NCBI GenBank assembly: GCA_030549495.1
Contig: JAUIRK010000751.1
Location: 124,001 to 188,000, forward strand
DNA length: 64,000 nt
Direction: 5' to 3'
Origin: Nectonema munidae
Taxonomy: Eukaryota; Nematomorpha; Nectonematoida; Nectonematidae
This document shows positions 1 to 12,500 of the stretch, piece after piece (the first letter of the stretch is position 1; every line of letters starts with the position of its first letter). A model generated the notes under the pieces. It saw only the letters and a program-made list of their open reading frames with translations. It did not search any database and was not told the origin of the DNA. The translations under genes were made by a program, and so were the position numbers.

Positions 1-533
1 ACCTTTTTTTACATCTGATGTAAACCAATATAGATTAGTAAATTGTAAATTTGATTAGTACGTTTTCTACTATAAAATCATGCTGTTGCAAGTCCTATTT
101 TATACTTGGACTTGATAATCGCCTACCTCAAAATTAGTTATGATAAAAGTTTTTTATACAAAAAAGTAGTGGTGGTGTGGACAGATCTTGGTTATTCATT
201 TGCTGGATCAACTACCTCGCAACATATATAAAGAAAATAGTTAGATGATACTCTCTTCGTATCATATGGTAATGCAGTGTGCATGAATCACGAAAGAATA
301 AAGGGACCAAGAAACTGCCTTTTCGTAATATTGGCTTCAAGGACAAAACTGTTTTGATTATAAATGCAAGTATAAAGTATTCATATTGTGTTTGATAAAG
401 ATACGCCAAAGTAGGGACATGGAACGTTGGCAAGAACAAACAGCGAACGTTTTTTTTATTGATTTATTACACGACATTGTGTAACGATATTCATTTCAAT
501 CATTCTTTTTCCCAATCTTTGTTCCCTTATACG
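1..533. other. Left edge, upstream of the plus-strand gene model
   Basis: AT-rich. No repeat family member, TATA element with clear position, or coding block was recognised. Confidence 0.4.
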
Positions 534-1260
534 ATGAGCTCTTCAAGATTGGATACAAGTAGTCTTGAAGGAGAAACTACCAGTGAAAAAGATCAAGAAA
601 TAGAAGAGGGAGAAAGAAACTCACTGAGAGCACCCGATGGAACAGAGTTTTCTGGGGACCAAAATAAGTTCAATGAAAAAGAACCAATATCATTTCTTCT
701 ACACCAGATGAACCACATTTATGTATGCACCAAAGGAAGAATGGAGAGGTAAAATTTTACCTAGTAAATTGGCACCCGTAAGATGCATTCAATTTTTTTT
801 TTAAAAATTGCCATACGCATTGGTCACCAACTAACTGTGTAACTTGATGACCAGCTTGTCAAGTATAGAGGGAGATCACTTATCAAGATGTATGACGCCT
901 CTACGCCAGGTAGGTAGGGAATGAAAGAATACCATTGCGTTGACTCAAACGTTTTTATGTTTTTCTAGTGAAGTAATCAGAGTGGCCTATTGGACAGGGA
1001 ATATTAAATATGTTGATATTGTCAAGAGATTGCTTTTTTTCTTGTTTACCCTCTGGCTCTGGTATTTATGTAGATCGGTTTTTATGTCTCATGAATTGTA
1101 TGAGTGGGATAAAAATAAAAACGATACGATTTATGGTACGATTAGAAGAAATAGAAGATTCCTGCCTCATATTATACGGCATGCACTTTTAAAAGGTTTG
1201 GGATTGACTGAATGTGAGAGTAAATTTATATTTACACAAAGTTTCTTCTTAATAAAATAA
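534..1260 (+). CDS. Unrecognised three-exon gene, one predicted membrane segment
   Basis: Exons 534-748, 869-913 and 969-1260 join in frame (phases 2 and 2) into 183 codons. Junctions: donor AG/GTAAAA, acceptor TATAG, donor GGTAG/GTAGGG, acceptor TTTTCTAG. The N-terminal ~55 residues are acidic and Ser/Glu-rich (SLEGETTSEKDQEIEEGE), then FLLHQMNHIYVCTKGR. After the splices come SLIKMYDASTPGSEVIRVAYW and a hydrophobic stretch LLFFLFTLWLWYLC (~125-138), ending in a basic C-terminal region. AATAAA (1251-1256) overlaps the TAA stop. I do not recognise the family. It lies tail-to-tail with prominin, 1.4 kb apart. The short middle exon makes the model tentative. Confidence 0.45.
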
Positions 1261-2640
1261 ACTTTCATTCCACAGAAACATTCCAAAAAAAATAAGCCTG
1301 TTTGTGTTGTCTAGTCAACATCTTTCAAGAATTGATAAGTTAGGGCTAAAAAAACCCTCAAAAATCCTATACTATAATAAATATGAGACATGAGTGGATG
1401 TTTTCAACAGGATGGTTAAAAATATTTGTTTTTATAAAGCATCGAAACGATTGCCAGTTCCTACTTTCACAAACTTCCTCGACATTGTTGCTCTAATATT
1501 AACCGGGCGATGATTATGAGGGCAAGCGATTCAAGTGCGTATCCTCTAGTTCGAAAAGGAGGAAGAAAATGTTTTAAAGACACCTAGCTTACTTTATGAA
1601 GGAAGAAATAATCTTGCTTGGCAAAGGGCAATATATTTACTTTATTCGCTCAATCAAAAACATGCTTTTTCAGCTAAAAAAGTTGTGAATAGTAGTCAAA
1701 AAGATAACGTGCACTTACTTAAACATGATTTTGAATTATTTAGATGCATACAAATCGCCTATTGATTGCCCTGTTCATCTGTGTTGCATTCTATAGTTAT
1801 ACAGATACTGGATATCACAGCAAAATTTTTTCTTTGTCCATAGTTTATACCTAGATTTATATTATCGAATATAGCGAAAACTTTTGAATTCCATTTCTAA
1901 GTCAATCATATTACAATCGATTTTGCAATATTTTTAAACGATCAAACTGGAACTGTTCTTGGTAAAAATCAAGAACAAATTTTTTATTCCTAACAAAAAT
2001 AATAAATTAATATAAAAAATACTTTAAAAGTAAAAGAGGAATCTTAAAAAAAAAAATATTTGCGATGAATTTGCACAAACTCATTTTTACGGAGGGTAGA
2101 GATTAGTGAATGAAAAACAAGGAATCTTTTAAGTCGAACGGAATTTCGAGGTTACTAAGCGAAGATAAAACAGGAACAATCTCTGAAAACTGGAACATGT
2201 GGCAACCATAATTCCATATATGTCCATTAGTTTTAAGTTCAAAAAATGGGAATTGACTTATAAATCCTTCAAAAGTTTTAAAGACATTTAAAAATGAGTT
2301 TTTTCCTACAAAAAGTTGACAGTAAAATACTTTCAGTTAAATGAATCGATTTATGCTGTTCAGCGAAAAAGTCGAAAAATGTTGATTTTATTAGAAATTA
2401 AAATAATTATAAAATAAATCTTATTTTTTAGTTGGTTTTCGAATTCTTCCATATATAAAAGCTATTTCAAAACGAACGAAATCAAGATTATGCACAAAAA
2501 TGGCCTATTAAGTTAGTTGACTTATTTAACATAAAACTTAAACTTCAATTACACCAACTTTATAAAAAAAACACAGACACGTATTATTAAAAGACAAGTC
2601 ATAGAACAAAAAGAAGGCAGGGATTATAAGTGGAATAGAG
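1261..2640. other. Spacer between convergent genes
   Basis: AT-rich sequence between the 3' ends of the plus-strand gene and prominin. Open frames are short and no repeats were recognised. Confidence 0.5.
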
Positions 2641-2646
2641 TTTATT
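2641..2646 (-). promoter_or_regulatory. Possible prominin polyadenylation signal
   Basis: AATAAA on the minus strand (TTTATT on plus), 114 nt past the prominin stop codon. It is the nearest exact hexamer noted. In such AT-rich DNA the hexamer is common by chance, so the call rests on position. Confidence 0.4.
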
Positions 2647-2759
2647 TTGTCATCAAAACAGCAATGAGTTGATCTCTGGTTTTATACATTGCAAAGAGTC
2701 ACCAATGGATCATTTAAAAATTATGGAGACCGATAAAAAAGATAAGGAAAGCATTCTTA

Positions 2760-3558
2760 CTATCTATCATCACAGGAAAATTCTTTGGGTGAGATTTTTT
2801 GAATGTATGTTTTCGTTAAGTGAGTTGAAAAGACCAAAAATAGGATGAATAGCATTAAGACAAATCCGACACTGATCCAGTAAGCATTCTATACACAAAA
2901 AAGTGATGGAATGAAAACACGCAGATATGTATAAAATATTTTAGGGTTTAATCTCCTCAATGATTGATTTTGAAAATCAAGAGTTTACTCATCTCTTATA
3001 ATGTATGTGTAATGGGTTGTTTCATTGAGTCTGGCAGTAAGTAAAATGATAAATCAAAAGAACGGAGGAATTTATTAGATGAGACAATACATACATTTCT
3101 GGTTGACGACAACTCTTTTTCAAGTAATGAGAAAAGAAATAAAATTAAGGAAAAGTTCTGTGAGAGTACAAGTGTGGGCTGTCTGTCGAATTACTGAGAA
3201 AAAAAATTTCCAACTTAAATCCCAAATTTTTTAATTGTTTATTTTTTACATATATTTATGTGAAGAATAAAAACAATAGTAAAGATATGATCTCCAAGCC
3301 AATCGATCAAGTAATCGGCATATTTTCAATTTCATCATAGGATCTCAAATATTAATTAAAATAAAATTTTCGTAAATTAAGACGGAATATTACACTCTTT
3401 TAAGAATGGGGTTTGGCACATATGTTGCGAAAACAGCAATCACCAGAAGAATTATGCAAAGGTTCACTTACATACGGATATAGGATATTGTGACAAATGT
3501 AGAAGGATAGAAAGTTAGTAGCATTTGTGATTCGAGTGCATATTTCATTTGAGGAAAC
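2760..3558 (-). CDS. prom: Prominin exons 20-21: end of loop 2, TM5, cytoplasmic tail and stop
   Basis: Exon 20 (3472-3558) has the two-cysteine pattern C-x14-C followed by HNILYPY, matching the conserved C...C..I.DP block before TM5 in other prominins. Exon 21 (2760-2888) begins NAYWISVGFVLMLFILFL (TM5) and ends with a 21-residue polar tail ending in DDR and TAG. Donor GTAAGT and acceptor TGTATAG flank the 583-nt intron. Confidence 0.9.
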
Positions 3559-6500
3559 CTAAGAAGGGTAGAATAGAAATACTATATAGAGTCAGAATTA
3601 AATTTAATTGCGAAATTGGAAACTTGATATTAAAAAATATGAGATTATATTTTAGGGTATGACTTTCAGTACAGAAATATAATTTTATCAGACTTTTTGA
3701 AGCCTGAGAAAATGTTACATAAATTTATATCGTATGATTGATTCATTATCTAAAAATCTTGGAAAACTACTACTGCAGAAGAGTGCTCGTTAATTTCACT
3801 CCTAGTTTTTGCGCTATTTCTATTTTAACAACGTTCGAAATTTTAATCCACCCAAAAATTTTTATGGCGAGTTTTTGAATCTTAAAATTTTTCAAGATAT
3901 TCTTTCGTTTTCTTAAAGCCAGGGGCAAAGACATCAGCCATGTCATTTGATTGAACACTTTCAAAATAAACATGAATAATGCCACTAGCTCACTACAATA
4001 CCACATTGTATTTATATGTTTTAATAGTTAGTCACTCAATTTTTATTGATGCAGTGCAACCTCGGATATTCAAACTTCATGTATCCGAGCAAACGACTTG
4101 TCCTCAAAACAAGCACGTAAGCCAAACTTTCACTGTTTTTGTTCAGTTGCCAACGTTGTATTGAAATTTGTATTAGATCTTCGAATAAAAATAATCTTTT
4201 AAATATGGGGCAGCAAAAAAAAATGGTCAAATCCTATAGCACAATTAATCAAGACATTTTAAAGGTGGTGTAATAATTTGTATTTTTAATTTTGCCAATT
4301 TGAACTTCACCAAACATTCGTTGTATCAACAGAAAAATGGCGGTTAATAAAGACTAATATGAAAACAATTTAACTCAAATTAGATTTTAAAAAACGAGTG
4401 CAAATCAGAAATAGAGTACTTCACTTTGGGTTAGAAAGGCATACACTAAGGAAGTTACTTGTTAGTGACAAAATATGCACGGCGTCTAATGTACAGTTGA
4501 CTGTTCAAATCTACCATCTGCATGAAAACAGATACAACAACATCCCTTTTGTTTTACGCATCTGAACAAATAAAAAGCTTCCGCGCTTATTGGGATACGT
4601 GAGTTGTACTGTGTCTCAGTAACTATTCAAAACATATGCTCAAGGCACAAGAGCATTTAAAGCAAATGTCATTTCAAAATTCACAATATAATTTATCATT
4701 GAAACGAACGCCCTTACTACTAAATATCAAATTTTAAAATGAAAAAAGTTATAAAGAGTCGTTACCAAATTCAAAACATCATTAACGTAAGCGTGAATGA
4801 TATCTTCCGCCAAAGCTTGGATTTCTTCAACACTCTAAAAATATTTACTTAGGGTTTAGACTTTTATAGGATGTACGCAAATGATTACCTCTTTTAAATA
4901 CGCAGGACTTTTTAATCTGAAATCTTTTTCTGCAGCCTGTATATTTTTCAACAGGGAGTTCAAACTGGCCTAAATGATGAAAGTTAGAGAGTGAGATGAG
5001 GGCATTGAAAGTCACAAAAAAAGATACAAACCGTTTCAAAGAAGGTAAAATTAACACTCAAATACAGATTTGTCATATTTTCCTAAACAAAGCAATGATT
5101 CACAACTCAATTTTGAAGAAGAAAAATGAAAAAATCACAATGAGTTGAAGAAGTGGCTTTTCAAATTTAGTTTTAAAAGACTTAAGCTCTCGAACGTAAA
5201 TGTTGAGATCTTGTGTTTTAACTGTAGGAGGATCTAAGCGAAGAAGTCTCTCGAGAAGAAAGAGAGTTTCGTCATAAATGCTGATTTTTGTAGCGTTAAC
5301 ATTATCAAACAAACCACCGCCACTATTTATGAACTAGGTAAAAAAAACAAGAAAGAATATAAAATGTTTTCTAAAACAACGTCAAAAATTACCGGAGAAA
5401 AACCACGAGCGATTCTAGATAGATTGACTTGTATGTCTGAAAAGCCAAGCTCGTCGACCCTTTGTTGAAGTGCTTTGGAATTTAGTTTAACATAGTCTGT
5501 TGGATTGAAATTATTTATTTCTCTAAGACTTTTTGGGATTTCATTCAAGACATATACCTTAAACACACAACATTTTCGTAAATCTATGCATGGATAAACT
5601 GCGTCTCTTCTCCTTGATGAAATATCACACACGTTTTTAAAAATCATCAAAGCTTGACGCTTAAAATAGTCAATAGTTTTGTTTACTGAATTAAAGTGCT
5701 TCATTTTTTAGTGTCTTTTTAACTTGCCGCGCTTTGTTGACACTTCAGAAAGACACTTAGGTTCCTCTTCTCCACCAGAAGTTAAAGGATTAAAATCAAA
5801 TTCAAGTCATTACATTACATTTTCATTTCAGTTAATTTTTAAGGCATTAAGAAAAATGCACATATAAATCTATAAAATCAGACATGAATAGAAATAAAAA
5901 ATATATAAATAGTACTCAATTTAAAGACTAAATTATTTAATCCTTCAAATGTGATTATTGGTAAAAATCGCAAATGGCCCGATATGTTGCGCAAAACGAT
6001 CCACTCAGTGACCTCTCAAATTTTTCATCAGTGACTCCCTTAATTTTTCTTGAAAAAATTCGGGTGGACCACTTTTACTTTTAGGCAGTTCAATTTTCCC
6101 ACTAAAATACTTAATGAAAAGACAAAATTGTCTTGAGTATTTGCTTTTATGGTAATACTCTCTCAGTTTAAACAATGCCTTGTTTTGAACTGATAGATTA
6201 TACTCATATAAAGATAGTATAATCTAGGGGCTAACAACAACAAAATTGTCTATTTACAAGTTAGAATCTATTTTAGTAAACAAAGATAAACACAGTATAT
6301 TAAAATCAATTTTAATGAAATCATTCAGTTTTACTCCCTTTAGCTGACTACCTTGATCTTGATATTTCTGATACAAGGTATCATGAAATTTTTTATGAAG
6401 TCATTCTGTCTTAGTCTGATAGTTCCTCTGTTGTTAAGATCTAATTTATTTAATTTTCTAGTGAAACCATCAACAAAAGATGAAAATCCAGATTCCACCA

Positions 6501-9500
6501 ACCTTGCTTCTAGGTGTTGAAAAATATTTGGGGCTGAGCCCTTTATCAAAGACTCCCTCCTTGTCAACTCTTTTTCTCAGTTTCACATTCTCTTTCAAGT
6601 CCAACGACATTTCAACCAACTCAACAACTTCATCTCCAGGCTCAAAATTTCTAGATCTAAAAAATAGAGTGGATAATCCATCTTTAATAAACCATTGTAA
6701 CTTCTCTCAAAGTCTCGTGAAAATTTTCAATATTGACCAAGCATGTGAATACAGTGCATTCTGATGTAGGCGCAGCGGTATTGACATTTTATAATGATAG
6801 CTTCAAATTGTTTTATTAGAAACTTCAATTTTAGCGTTCGAAAATCGGTGTTTTGTCACGGGTAATATTCTCTGAAAAATCTTAATGCTTCCCGGTTTTC
6901 GTTACCATTACCATACATCCTTCGCCGGTAATTAGAATACTTCAAAATAAATCTACACCAATAAATTTTAAATCTATTTTTAATAAATTAAGTAAAAATA
7001 AATAAGTTTACAATTTTTTTTTATTTTAATCATTAATTAGTTCATTACAATAGTCCTCATTAATTTCTCAAAGAATTCGTAGAATGTGAAAGAGTTTTAT
7101 ATTCTGTAGGATGTTTTTTAATCAAAAATTCGTTTCCGATTATTGCCAACAACTTTAGTCGCTTTGTTTTATAAAATCTTATTTATCCTGAAAAAATGTC
7201 CTTATTATAATATCAATTAATACAATTTTCTGATATAATTATTTTATAAACCCATTTAATATCAATGTTCCCAAAGAGAACACAGATGAGTTTAAAATTT
7301 GTTTCGCTTGTTATCGAAAGTTTAACGCTGTCCGAAGGTACCATATGTTTAGGTACTATTTTTTATATGAATAAAATATAAAAAACATAGCAGTGCATAA
7401 TACCTACGCAATTTCGAAATTTTCGTAGTGTGTTCATTGGACAAACATTCTTTTATAAACACAATTTATAATATCCTGAAAATTAAAAAATCTAAAGAAT
7501 TAGGTAATTATCATAAAGGATCAAAAATGTGGTTATCTGAAACTTCTCCACGATGCATACCACCATATAAATACAATAGATATCAGAAAATTTTCCAAAA
7601 TGAATGTCTACAAAAATGCCAATTTCTAACTTATTTTACAATGTGGGTAACTCTTCCCAATCTGCTTCGAGTATGTATACGAGTTATACAAAAATATAGA
7701 AATTCAAGGAAAATTCAAGAACATGCAAAATAACTAACTAAAAAACTATTGCGTAACCAACTAACCGTTGATTAATATTTAAATCGGTCACTCCTTTGAG
7801 CATTATTTAAGAAGGGACACATTTTGTCACCCCTTTAAACGAATCGTACGAATTAAGTACCATAGAAATCAGACGATATCTAAAAAACACAGACGATTTA
7901 TATTCAAAGTCATTGAAAAAAGCAGATGAAGATGAAATTCTTATGTTCCCTCCCAAATGGGAGCATTGGGACTTAATGGGTTAAATAGAATATTCATTTG
8001 GCATGATAAAAATATTTTAAATTTTACAGACTTAAAATTCTCGAGTGTTTGATTAATCTGAACTAAAAAAAGAGAAGAGCCACTCAAGGATGGAGAAATG
8101 CATTGTTGAAGAGGGGATGATTCATCAAGGAGATCAAGATGTTTTTGTTGAGAGGATGGAGCATTGTTTTGCATATTCGTAAAAAGGTTTGTGATGGAGA
8201 GGAAGTTTTTCAGAGCCTAAAAACAAAAAATAGCTAAAGAACTTCTCCAACAACTTTAAAAAACATCAGCATCGTGTGCTTGCAGAAAAGGAATGAATTG
8301 AGATGGATGATGATAGAACACAGTTATTAATTATTCGAGAAAAACGTTTCTATTTTGGGATCATATTGCTTAATAAGTAAAGCCTGAAGTATATCACAAT
8401 GAAAATTGTTGGAACAGAAAGGCAGAACAATAAACATCTATAACGCTTTCCTTCTCTCGCAAGACCAGGTATATTAAACTTACACAAAGGTTCAATAGTT
8501 GGAGAAAAACTTCACTTGATTGTTTTACCTCTTTTTTACATAAGAAAAGAAAAACAGCATGAATGTTGATTTAAATGAAATGAGAGAAAGATAATCCATG
8601 TTAAGAGCGTTTAATTTTTGACTAATGATATTAATTTCAAAAAATTTCCTATAAAAATATAAGAAATATGAAAATATTTTTGTATGTAAAAATTATATAA
8701 ATTTTATATAATTTGCCGTGTCTTTTTCATCAATTACACAATAACAAGCAACCATACAAGCCAATCATTTACCAGATACAGACAATGTTATAAAAAGAAC
8801 TTGCTATTTATAAGCTAGCCTGTGGGATCTGTGCATGAGTGGTGTACTGAGCCATCATACTAACGATAAAAAAGTAAAGAGATCATGTGGCGCGATATCT
8901 ACTCCATAACTTTTCTTGGTTATTTGATAGCTCGCAGCAAATGGAGAAATATAAAAAAAATATATATACCGTGGCGTATTGATTTTATTACATAAAGTGT
9001 GATAAATAATGTGCTCAGATTATTATCGATGAATAACTGGCATCACATTACTTTTGATTTTTATCAATGAAAATTTGACACTTCTTTCCAATTTGAAAAA
9101 GATAGTGTTTCTTATATTGATTTATTTCACTTGAACTTCCTTTAGAATAAAAATTAACTTCTTTCTCCATCCAGATTTTTCTTCCAATCAAAGTTTGTTT
9201 TCCAAACTTACTTTTTTCCATGAGTTCTTCTTTTTCTAGTGAGACCACAAGTACCTCATTTTCTGAATTGGATTCAACATCATCTAAAGAAGATTTACTT
9301 TGCGATTCACTCATAGCACCAGATATTCTTCTAGATCAAATCAGGCCAACCTTTCAACCAAAATTTTAGAAATGTATATCAAAGCCCACCTGGTCCAGCA
9401 AGTTTTTACCACAGAAGTTATTTTGCATATTTTCATGCATTTTTAGTCTGGAATCTCCTAAATATGAATTTTTGCGTTCTACTTTTGAAAAGTTCCAACT

Positions 9501-12500
9501 TTCTGATTTTATGGCATATTTTGGATGCTTACATATGGGACAAGGGGAATTACTCCCTTTATTATCCTTACAAGGAGTGAAATACTTGTTCAATGAAAAT
9601 AATGGTGAACCTTTTCTCAGAGGTGCAAATTCTCTTAGAAAATATACTGGTAAAACTCTCAGACAGATTTCTGAATGTCTAGGTGTAGCAAAATCGACGG
9701 TGGGACGTCTTGTAAAGAAGATTGAAGATACTGGTCACGTTGAGGCAGAGAGAAGAGGAAACTGTGGAAGAAAACGCAAAACAACACCACGCGATGACAA
9801 ATTCTTGCTAAGAAACAGTAAAATACATCCACAGAAGACAAGCCAAGATCTTACAAGAGATTTATCGACATCAGGAATAAATATTGATTCATCAACAGTC
9901 CTTCGTAGGCTTTTCGCCGCTGGTAGGTTTGTCAGAAAATCATTGAAAAAGCAGTTAACACCTGCCATGAAAAGAAAACGGCTTCAGTAGGCACGCGATC
10001 ATAAAAACTGCGATGTAGATGCCTGGAGCAATGTCATATTTTTGGATAAAGCACATTTTGAAGTTCATGGCCACCGATCTTCGGTAGTGAGACTAAGTGT
10101 GAACGAGCCTCTACGAGATGGACACATTCAGCAAGCTCCAAAACATCCACCTAAAAAGATGTTTGAGGGAAGTTTCACTGCTAAAGGTCCAGGAAGACTT
10201 ATACTAGTCGAAGGAATGATGAACAGAGATAGGTACATGGATATCTTGCAAACCCATTTGCTTCCTACTGTAGAAAAAGACTTTCCAGATGGAGGGGCTA
10301 TTTTTCAGCAAGACCTTGCCCGGTGTCACACATCGAAAAAATGATGTCATTTTCAAGTACGAAAAAAGGGGGTAGAAAATTTTTCATGAGAGATCTTTCT
10401 TTAAAGCTCTGCCAAAGGTCAATGCTACTGCGGGCAAACAGCGTGGACACCCCTTTCCGTATACGCAGTTTACTGAATTTTTATGGATTCGAGTTGCCTA
10501 GCGAAACACAGAGTAGTAGATGATATTTTTATTTAGATTCGAAGAAATCTAGAGCCAGAGGTACGAGAAAGTGTGATGCGGGCATAAAACATACCTATTA
10601 CATTTGTTCAAATTGAAAATGAATTTTTTTTTAAGATTTACGATTATTTATATAATGTTTTTATTGAAATAAAAGTTATAAAATTTCATTTTTTTGTAAT
10701 AAAATCCTGTTTTGTGATAGAATAATTTTTAATTTATAGTTTTTATATAGCATTATATAAAAGATCGTTAGAATTGTCGTCAACCTAATTTTGTTAGTTC
10801 CTTACCCGTCCTCATTCTTTTATCAAAAATTTTCAATTATAATTTCATTAAAACTCAACCTTCATATCCATTTGGAGTTTATAATATTTAATATTTTTAT
10901 TAAAAAACATACCAGTAAGTGTATAAGCTTCTGTTAATTGAAATTTCAATCAAAATATAAAAATTAACGCCATCTACAAATTCACCACGAAGTAACAAAA
11001 TAACCAAAATTTCAAAAACAACACATATGATGATATTTTTTATTTTCAAATAATTTAAATGAAACCAAGAAAAAAATTTACATGTTGTTTTTTGATGGGG
11101 TCAGATATATTTTTCTACACGAATTTCATCATTGAAAAAAGCCTGGAGTGCGAGGGTTAATTAATTTATATTTTAATACTAATATTATTCCTTTATCAAA
11201 ATGGTATATTATTCTACCCGAAAAATATTGTTATAATTAATATTGTAATCGTAAATTTTTTTTGTTTTCTATGTTCTAAGTTTTGCTTAAGGAGAATTGA
11301 CAAAATTAACGATAATGGTGGTAATAACATTTTTCATGATCAATTTAGGTTTTAATTCCCAATGTTAAATCAATCAATACCACTGCCAATCGAAATAGAT
11401 ACATCTTGTTGCTTTTCTACAAAATTTTTAGAACTGTGGGAATTATGAAAAAGTTCAAAGGTAAGTAGTCAGATATTTTAGTGTAATTATAGCGAGTAAA
11501 GAGCCATTTCGCACAAATAAAAGATAAATTTAAGCATAATTGCCCCAAATTTGTTTCGCATAGGCATAATGCTTCAAGTAATTCAAAGAAGTTTTTCCCA
11601 GAGTGTACTTTATTGTTGAAAAGATTAGAGAGTGAAAGCATTGAATAATAAATTGAAGGACTCCTATACCAATCAATTTAATAAAGTTTCTATTGGTCTC
11701 CAGAATTTGACTTTTTAAAGTTTTGTAAGTTTTTATTTATCCGCAACAATAAAACTATGAATAAATTATCGAAGTTAGAATGGGAAAAAGTTAAGGAATC
11801 TTTCTTTGATTAATCTTTCCAGAGTAAAGTTTACCAACCATGAGAATTATTTGTATACCTCAAAGAGAATATAAAATCAAGAGAGGCATTTCTACATTTT
11901 AAATCTTAGTTCAATGAAGTTAGAACTTGCTCCATAGAACAGCAAATTGATTTGCCTTCTTTTTCGCTTAGCAAGGTTCCGATAAAAGTAATCAAAGATA
12001 TTCTTAGTAATGAGAATATAGTGATTTGTAAAGCAGACAAATCGCCCCACATGGTTATTATGAATAAGAAGCGATATATCAATAATATGGCGTTGATTCT
12101 TTGAGTTAAAGAAAAGTTCAGGCATCTTGGATCTGCATCTCAAAAAGATTGAAGGATCAAATAATAAATACATGAATAGTATGTACAAAAACAAGATTTT
12201 GACCCGGAAACAAAAAGTGTTATTCTCCACGCGAAGCCAAGCCTGTAAATTATATGGTTTAGTTAACAGTCATAAAGTTTATTTCCACTTAAATGTTAAT
12301 GTGTAGTTCCTCATATCACCTAATTATAGTATCATATATTGGAGATGTTGAAAGATGTAAAGAAATATATCAGTTACTCTGTTAAAGATACATTTGAGTT
12401 TGTTGAATACCTGCAGAGTTCTATATGTAGTCAACAGGGATCAATCACGAGCTCATTTTATGTGACTTTCTTATTCACCAAACATAGTTTCTCCAAAAAT

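Noticed and set aside
3770-4230. Minus-strand frames between prominin exons 19 and 20
   Set aside because: No cysteine pattern or membrane segment of the family and no usable splice sites in phase; intron sequence.
5558-5704. Upstream extension of prominin exon 16 by 49 codons
   Set aside because: Open, but it does not match the family, and the acceptor at 5558-5559 gives a direct match to exon 15. Kept as intron.
11417-11641. Minus-strand open frame (KNFFELLEALCLCETNLG) considered as a prominin loop-2 exon
   Set aside because: No acceptor in the needed phase, and exons 14 and 15 already join in phase 0 with a continuous alignment. Probably antisense to the start of the Penelope-like fossil.
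11892-12230. 112-codon minus-strand open frame
   Set aside because: Lies antisense to the Penelope-like coding remains and has no family features; a shadow frame.
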